10,758 nt of DNA from Puniceicoccales bacterium (GTDB lineage: Bacteria; Verrucomicrobiota; Verrucomicrobiia; Opitutales; UBA953). Below are positions 6,121-10,758 of this stretch, piece after piece. The position numbers and the translations under genes were made by a program. Within the stretch, counting starts at the first letter, position 1. Each line of letters starts with the position of its first letter. The stretch covers positions 1 through 10,758 of the forward strand of contig JAITXH010000044.1 of NCBI GenBank assembly GCA_031284845.1, written 5' to 3'. The notes under the pieces were generated by a model. The model saw only the letters and a program-made list of their open reading frames with translations, was not told where the DNA came from and ran no database searches.

Positions 6121-7527
6121 TTACCTAATATTTTTTGCGGCGGCTTGCTTTTTCTCCTGAGCTTTTATCTTCAACCAGAGGCGGCAATTTAACACCACCG
6201 CCGCCGAAAGAATCCCGCAGGCCAGCCCCATCCAAACTCCCCTCCCTTCCAGCCCTCCCCAATAAGCGAGCAACAACCCGATCGGCACGCTTACCAGCCA
6301 GTAACACACAAAGGATGAAATCGAGGTGAAGTTCACATCACTCATGCCGCGCAATGCGCCGCTGGCCACTACTTGCAAGCCATCACACAGCGCAAACGCC
6401 GCCGCTATCAGTATGAATTGCCCCGCAAACACCACCGTGCCGGGGTTGGTATCGTCCGAAAGATAGAGGAGCGGGATCCAATCCTGAAAGACTATGACAA
6501 TGAGCGCGTAAAACCCCATAAATGCCGCAGCAAACAGCAAAGACCCCGCAGCAATGCGCCGCATGGCCACAGGGTCGCGGGCACCAAAGGCCTCGCCGAC
6601 GCGGATACTCGTGCCCTGTGAAATACCCAAAGGAATCATAAATGCCAGCGATGACAAACTGACAGCCACCTGATGCGCAGCCTGCTGCTCTTTGGAAAAA
6701 TGCCCCATGAGCACGGCGGCAGAAGCAAAGATCCCGGCCTCCAGCACCCATTGTATCGCACTGGGCACCCCCAACACCAAAGACGCTTTTAGCCATTTGA
6801 ACTGGATGCCCTCGCGCCAATGCGGAGACTGCCCGCCCGGATGCCAGGCCAACCCGGCAAACATCACGCAACGGGCAAGCAATGTGCCCAGGCCCGCGCC
6901 CGTCAACCCCAGCGCCGGCGCACCGAGATTCCCGAACATGAACACCAAGTTAAACAACACGTTAAACACAATGCCTATGCACAGCCAAAGCAGAGCTATC
7001 CACGGTTGCGCCACAGCTTCCCGGTGGTTTTTCAAGCCCTGAAACAGCAGCCCCGGAAGCGTGCCCCAACCCATCAGAATCGCAAAATCCCCCGCCATGC
7101 GGACCACCTCGGGGTCTTGCCCGAAATGCGCCAGCGCCCCGGTGCGCACTCCGCAGTGAATCACCGTCCCGACGAGCACGCCGAATACGCCGCCGATGAG
7201 CAACCCGTGGCGCAAAGCCGATGCGCCATGCTCCGGGTGCCCCATCCCGCGCCCTTGCGCCGTCAGCACCGCGATGGCCGCAGACAGACCCAAGCCAAAA
7301 ATAAACGGCAGCACGGCAAGGTTTCCGGCAAAAGCCGCCGCCGCCAGCGACGTATCGCCCAAGCGCCCGGCCATCACCGTATCTATGAGAAACATCAACC
7401 CGTGCCCGCCTTGGCCGATGGCGATGGGCAGGGCAAGGCGAACGGTCTTGCCAAGCTCCGGCCCGAGCGATGAGAGCCGCCGCGCCGCGCCGCAAATCCG
7501 CACTGCCGTATTTTCCCAAAGACTCAT
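6121..7527 (-). CDS. MATE-family efflux transporter (NorM/DinF-like)
   Basis: A 468-residue inner-membrane protein with about twelve hydrophobic segments in two homologous halves. The N-terminal repeat starts at LALPIAIGQGGHGLMFLIDTVM, and the C-terminal half starts near LVLGVPSAIQWVLEAG. The segment before the second half's helices includes HQVAVSLSSLAFMIPLGISQGTSIRVG, a typical MATE stretch. The family expels cationic drugs, dyes and metabolites using H+ or Na+ gradients; substrate and ion cannot be read here. Length is family-normal (440-470). The frame also allows a GTG start one codon earlier at 7530; the ATG at 7527 is preferred, with a weak purine-rich GGGAAACGGG upstream. It lies 19 bases after the stop of the ABC ATPase gene on the same strand, so the two are very probably co-transcribed. 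Confidence 0.95.
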   Translation of the reverse strand: MSLWENTAVRICGAARRLSSLGPELGKTVRLALPIAIGQGGHGLMFLIDTVMAGRLGDTSLAAAAFAGNLAVLPFIFGLGLSAAIAVLTAQGRGMGHPEHGASALRHGLLIGGVFGVLVGTVIHCGVRTGALAHFGQDPEVVRMAGDFAILMGWGTLPGLLFQGLKNHREAVAQPWIALLWLCIGIVFNVLFNLVFMFGNLGAPALGLTGAGLGTLLARCVMFAGLAWHPGGQSPHWREGIQFKWLKASLVLGVPSAIQWVLEAGIFASAAVLMGHFSKEQQAAHQVAVSLSSLAFMIPLGISQGTSIRVGEAFGARDPVAMRRIAAGSLLFAAAFMGFYALIVIVFQDWIPLLYLSDDTNPGTVVFAGQFILIAAAFALCDGLQVVASGALRGMSDVNFTSISSFVCYWLVSVPIGLLLAYWGGLEGRGVWMGLACGILSAAVVLNCRLWLKIKAQEKKQAAAKNIR

Positions 7528-7546
7528 CACCCGTTTCCCATCTGCT

Positions 7547-8626
7547 TCATCCGTTTACAATCCCTGTGACGTCCTCTGGTGCCACCCAGACAAAAAGCGC
7601 ATCGCCGGCTGCCGGGTTCGCTGTGCGCGGATTCAATTCCAAAACGCGCAACTCGACTCCGCCCTTCGCGCGGAAAACGATCCGCCCGGACGCGCCGCCA
7701 TAGGCACCACCGTCCACAACCACGCCCTCAAACGCATTTTCATCCGGAGCCACCATGTCTATGTGCAATACCTCGGGCCGGATGAGCACATCCACAGACG
7801 CCCCGGGTGCCGGTTCACTGGCCGGGTCAGACAGTGCCCCGCGCACTTCGCCCAAAGCCGTCTCCGCCACAAACTCCCCCGCCCCGGCATGGAGCAGCCG
7901 CCCGGGCAATACGTTGGCACCGGATAAAAACTCACCGACGGCGCGTGTGCGCGGGCGCCGGTATATCTCCAGCGGGGAGGCCACTTGCTGGAGCCGCCCG
8001 TCGAGAAGCACGCCGACTTGGTCTGCCACCGCCAACGCCTCCTCTATATGCTGTGTCACGCAAAGCGCAGCCAACCCCTGTGCGCGGCAAATCTGCCGTA
8101 TCGCGTTCCAGCGGTTTCGCCGGGTATCCGTATCCAGCCAGCTAAACGGCTCATCGAGCAGCAAGACGCGGGGCGACACGGCCAGCGCCCGCGCCAGGGC
8201 GACACGCTGGCGCTCGCCTCCGGAGAGTTCCCCCGGCTTGCGTCCGCCCAGCTCTCCCACGCCAAACGCGCCCAGCATGGCATGGACTACACCGCGGATT
8301 TCAACCTCGTCGCGCCCCTGTTGCTCCAGCGCGAATGACAAGTTCTCGCGCACGCTTGAGTGCGCCAGAAGCGCACCGTCGGGAGAGACCAGCGCCACCT
8401 TGCGCCGTATCGTCGCCAATTCGCTAACCTTTTCACCATCAATGCTAATCTCGCCTGAATCGGGAGTGAGCAACCCTGCCAGCACCCGCAGCAAGGTGCT
8501 TTTCCCCGAGCCTCCCGGCCCCAGCACAAAGAATAATTCTCCGGGAGCGGCCTCAAGACTCACTCCATTGAGCACAACGTTGCCGTTGAGGGATTTAACA
8601 AGTTTTTCAACGCTGATGCCGGACAT
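7547..8626 (-). CDS. ABC-transporter ATP-binding protein, FbpC/PotA-type with C-terminal TOBE-like domain, altered nucleotide motifs
   Basis: A 359-residue ATPase from the ATG at 8626. Present are Walker A GPGGSGKST (36-44), the signature LSGGERQR (134-141), Walker B VLLLDEP (154-160) and a D-loop SWLD (162-165). Residues from about 236 form a TOBE/MOI-like regulatory region (LIRPEVLHID), as in iron, polyamine and sulfate importers. Three usual contacts are replaced: Leu13 for the A-loop aromatic, Pro82 (LVSPDGALLAH) for the Q-loop glutamine and Gln192 (VTQHIEEAL) for the switch histidine, with a His one place later. No permease or binding protein gene is next to it; a MATE exporter gene follows. 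The frame stays open to 8791, but that extension overlaps the divergent transporter start and is not family-like. It is probably an ATPase of reduced or altered activity, or one serving a permease encoded elsewhere. Confidence 0.92.
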   Translation of the reverse strand: MSGISVEKLVKSLNGNVVLNGVSLEAAPGELFFVLGPGGSGKSTLLRVLAGLLTPDSGEISIDGEKVSELATIRRKVALVSPDGALLAHSSVRENLSFALEQQGRDEVEIRGVVHAMLGAFGVGELGGRKPGELSGGERQRVALARALAVSPRVLLLDEPFSWLDTDTRRNRWNAIRQICRAQGLAALCVTQHIEEALAVADQVGVLLDGRLQQVASPLEIYRRPRTRAVGEFLSGANVLPGRLLHAGAGEFVAETALGEVRGALSDPASEPAPGASVDVLIRPEVLHIDMVAPDENAFEGVVVDGGAYGGASGRIVFRAKGGVELRVLELNPRTANPAAGDALFVWVAPEDVTGIVNG

Positions 8627-8754
8627 GGGAATGAAAGAATAAAAGAAAGCACTACTAAGCACTAAGAAACAGGTCCGCTCAAGTAATATACGGGCAGGCA
8701 GACCGTGTTTTATTTTTTGACGTTGTGCCGCCAATCCACATTCGATGCCAGCCC
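8627..8754. promoter_or_regulatory. Divergent promoter region between the ABC ATPase and OPT transporter genes
   Basis: These 128 AT-richer bases lie between two divergent transporter genes. On the plus strand TTGACG (8717-8722) matches a sigma-70 -35 box at five of six bases, and 18 bases later TTCGAT (8741-8746) is a poor -10. If used, transcription would start almost at the ATG at 8755. The plus-strand AAGTAATATA (8681-8690) contains -10-like hexamers on both strands, but no good -35 partner. An imperfect direct repeat ACTAAGC/ACTAAGA lies at 8654-8667. No operator can be named. Confidence 0.3.
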
Positions 8755-10758
8755 ATGGCCGATTTGCCCGATTCCACTGTCCCGCCCGCAACGCTCCCGG
8801 AGCACGCTTCCGTCGAGCAACGCGACGCCCACTGGCGCGCCCATATCTACCGCGGCGACAAGGAACCGCAATTGACTTGGCGTGCCGCCTGGTTCGGCGG
8901 CTTCATCGGCATCCTCGCCTGCGCCTCCTCCCTTTACACCTCCCTGACCATCGGCTGGGCCTTCGGGGTGAATATCACGGCATGTATCATTTCTTACGTG
9001 GCATTCACTTCGCTGCACAACCTATCCCGCAACGGACGCGTAAAAGCAATGGGCGTGCTGGAAAACAGCGCCTCGGCCTCCGTAGCCAGCGTCGCCGGCA
9101 TGACGCCCTCGCACACGGTGGTGGGTGCTTTCGGCGGCTTGATGCTGCTCGGCTCCACGCAAGGCGGCATGGTGGGCGGCATGGTGCCGTGGTATTACAT
9201 GGTGCCCACGGTGCTCTTCTCCGCGCTCCTCGGCTCCCTCATCGCGGTGCCTCTGAAGCGCTCAGTCATCAACGTCGAACAACTGAAATTCCCCAGCAGT
9301 ATCGCGTTTGCGGAGACCATGAAGACGCTCTACGCACACGGACAGGAAGCCGTTGAAAAAGCACGTTGCCTCCTTTTCGGCATGGCCACAGGCGCACTGC
9401 TCGGCATCTGGAAAAGCATGCCGGATCTGGCGGCAATTCTCAAAAAAAACTTCGGCATGGAATGGTTTGATACCTTCGTGACGAAGGTCGCGCTCCCGGA
9501 GCTTGTTGAATTCCAGGGGCCTTTGAACCCACTCAACTGGTGGCAAATCAGCAACGGACGCCTGGTCCACTACGGCATGGACGTCAGCCTCCTCCTCATC
9601 GGCGCGGGAATGATAGTCGGCCTGCGCGTATCGCTGTCCATGTTGGGCACGGCGTTGCTCCTGCACTGGGTCGTGGCACCAGCGCTCATCGTGCAGGACA
9701 AAATACACGCCGCCGATCCCGCTTGGATCCCAGCCATCAAGAACGCGACTGATGGAGCAACGGGCATCACCACCTATAGGCTTTACGAATGGTCGCTGTG
9801 GTGCGGCACGTCCATCATGGTGGTGTCCGGGTTGACCGCGCTCGCCATGCAATGGCCGGTGCTCGTGCGCGCATTCCGGGGGATATTTTCGCAGCAGAAA
9901 AAAGAGACCGCATACGATGTGCTGGCGGACGTCGAGGTCCCCATGCGCTGGTTCGCTATCGGCATTGTCCCCGTAAGCCTCGGATTGATTGTTACCCTGT
10001 GGTTGGCCTTCGAGATCGCCCCCTGGCTGGGATTGATCGCCGTGCTGATGTCATTCGTGACAGGGCTGATCTGCACGCGCACCGCAGGGGAGGCGGATGT
10101 GAACCCCGTCGGGGCAATGGGTAAGGTGACACAGTTGCTCTATTCGGTGCTTCCGGGTGCCAAAGGCAATGCCAGCGTGAACCTCCTGACAGCGGGCATG
10201 ACAGCTACCGCCGGCGGTTCCGCAGCCGACCTCTCTGCGGATATGAAGGTCGGTTACCTGCTCGGCATGAACCCGAGGCAGCAATTTTGGACGCAGATCA
10301 TCGGCGTCTTCATCGGCACTATCGTCGTGGTGCCCATCTGGACGTATCTGGTGCCCAGCCGTGAGGCTCTGGAGCTATTCCACCCGCCCGCTGCGATAAT
10401 GTGGAAGACCGTGGCGGAATTTCTGACAAACGCCAACAGCGCATTGCCCTACAGCGCCAAAGCCTCCATGGTCGTCGGAGCACTCATCGGCGTGGTGCTC
10501 CCGCTGCTGGAGCGTGCCCTTCCCCGCAGGCGCGCCTATTTGCCCTCGGCCATGGGTGTCGGCCTGGCGATGGTGCTCCCCTCCGGCGTCCCCAACTCAC
10601 TGGCATTTGCCATCGGTGCCGTGATCATGTGGTTTTGGACAAAGTGTGCCCCGCGCCATAACGACAAATACGGCGTCCCTCTGGCGTCGGGCTTTGTCGC
10701 CGGAGAGTCGCTCGCCATGGCCGGCATGGTGATTGCCGCCACATTCCTTTCCAAGTTG
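8755..10758 (+). CDS. OPT-family oligopeptide transporter, 3' end cut by window
   Basis: The frame is open from the ATG at 8755 to the last base with no stop, giving 668 codons. The protein is a polytopic inner-membrane carrier of the OPT family, which takes up small peptides or metal chelates with protons. The diagnostic segment GEADVNPVGAM (445-455, followed by GKVTQ) matches the family's conserved G-(Q/E)-x-D-x-N-P-x-G-A-M signature. The N terminus has a hydrophilic head (about 1-43) and then long hydrophobic segments starting at AAWFGGFIGILACASSLYTS. The C-terminal part AYLPSAMGVGLAMVLP and the closing GFVAGESLAMAGMVIAA are also OPT-like. Bacterial members are typically 620-700 residues, so only the last few residues should be missing. 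A different-frame ATG at 8745 is not the start. No Shine-Dalgarno sequence is visible. The substrate is unknown. Confidence 0.94.
   Translation, partial: MADLPDSTVPPATLPEHASVEQRDAHWRAHIYRGDKEPQLTWRAAWFGGFIGILACASSLYTSLTIGWAFGVNITACIISYVAFTSLHNLSRNGRVKAMGVLENSASASVASVAGMTPSHTVVGAFGGLMLLGSTQGGMVGGMVPWYYMVPTVLFSALLGSLIAVPLKRSVINVEQLKFPSSIAFAETMKTLYAHGQEAVEKARCLLFGMATGALLGIWKSMPDLAAILKKNFGMEWFDTFVTKVALPELVEFQGPLNPLNWWQISNGRLVHYGMDVSLLLIGAGMIVGLRVSLSMLGTALLLHWVVAPALIVQDKIHAADPAWIPAIKNATDGATGITTYRLYEWSLWCGTSIMVVSGLTALAMQWPVLVRAFRGIFSQQKKETAYDVLADVEVPMRWFAIGIVPVSLGLIVTLWLAFEIAPWLGLIAVLMSFVTGLICTRTAGEADVNPVGAMGKVTQLLYSVLPGAKGNASVNLLTAGMTATAGGSAADLSADMKVGYLLGMNPRQQFWTQIIGVFIGTIVVVPIWTYLVPSREALELFHPPAAIMWKTVAEFLTNANSALPYSAKASMVVGALIGVVLPLLERALPRRRAYLPSAMGVGLAMVLPSGVPNSLAFAIGAVIMWFWTKCAPRHNDKYGVPLASGFVAGESLAMAGMVIAATFLSKL

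Noticed and set aside
8627..8791. An N-terminal extension of the ABC ATPase to an ATG at 8791.
   Set aside because: It would overlap the start of the divergent OPT gene and add 55 residues unlike any ABC ATPase N terminus; the ATG at 8626 begins at the usual place.
8745..9356. A 203-codon plus-strand frame starting at an ATG just before the OPT gene.
   Set aside because: Its product is extremely Arg/His-rich, typical of a shifted frame; the OPT frame beginning at 8755 carries the family signature and runs to the window end.

Overview
The window is a GC-rich, ordinary-looking bacterial chromosomal segment with nine protein genes. I see no RNA genes, CRISPR array, insertion sequence or phage module. 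The gene set suggests a Verrucomicrobiota member, most likely the Opitutales/Opitutaceae group. The pointers are an Ig-like beta-rich surface protein with a Ser/Thr/Gly-rich tail, a 9-bp GGTCNTTAA-type intergenic repeat, a proline-rich anchored protein with an SH3-like core, and the near absence of Shine-Dalgarno sequences. This placement is inference from gene style, not from a marker gene.

Layout. (1) Bases 1-936 (+) hold the C-terminal part of a secreted or surface Ig-like domain protein whose start lies outside the window. (2) Bases 937-1138 form a convergent intergenic region with a palindromic 9-bp-periodic repeat and a probable terminator for the opposing operon. (3) Bases 1139-4448 (-) hold four genes read in the order purC (purine synthesis), a FabF-like ketosynthase, a discrete acyl carrier protein and an alpha/beta-hydrolase. 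The gaps are 60, 61 and about 18 bases, so they are probably one transcription unit. The last three look like a small specialised fatty-acyl/polyketide-like module rather than the housekeeping fab cluster. (4) Bases 4570-6050 (+) hold a small membrane- or lipid-anchored Pro-rich protein and an exodeoxyribonuclease III/AP endonuclease. (5) Bases 6121-8626 (-) hold an ABC-transporter ATPase followed 19 bases later by a MATE-family multidrug/toxin exporter. No ABC permease accompanies the ATPase in the window. (6) Bases 8755-10758 (+) hold an OPT-family oligopeptide transporter that is still open at the window edge.

The points most worth a second look are: the ketosynthase-ACP-hydrolase module, whose ketosynthase has a changed gating loop (GMLG instead of GFGG); the ABC ATPase, which keeps Walker A, Walker B and signature motifs but has replaced the A-loop aromatic, the Q-loop glutamine and the H-loop histidine; its coupling to a MATE exporter; and the palindromic 9-bp repeat. 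I did not find a clear-cut novel defence or mobile system.
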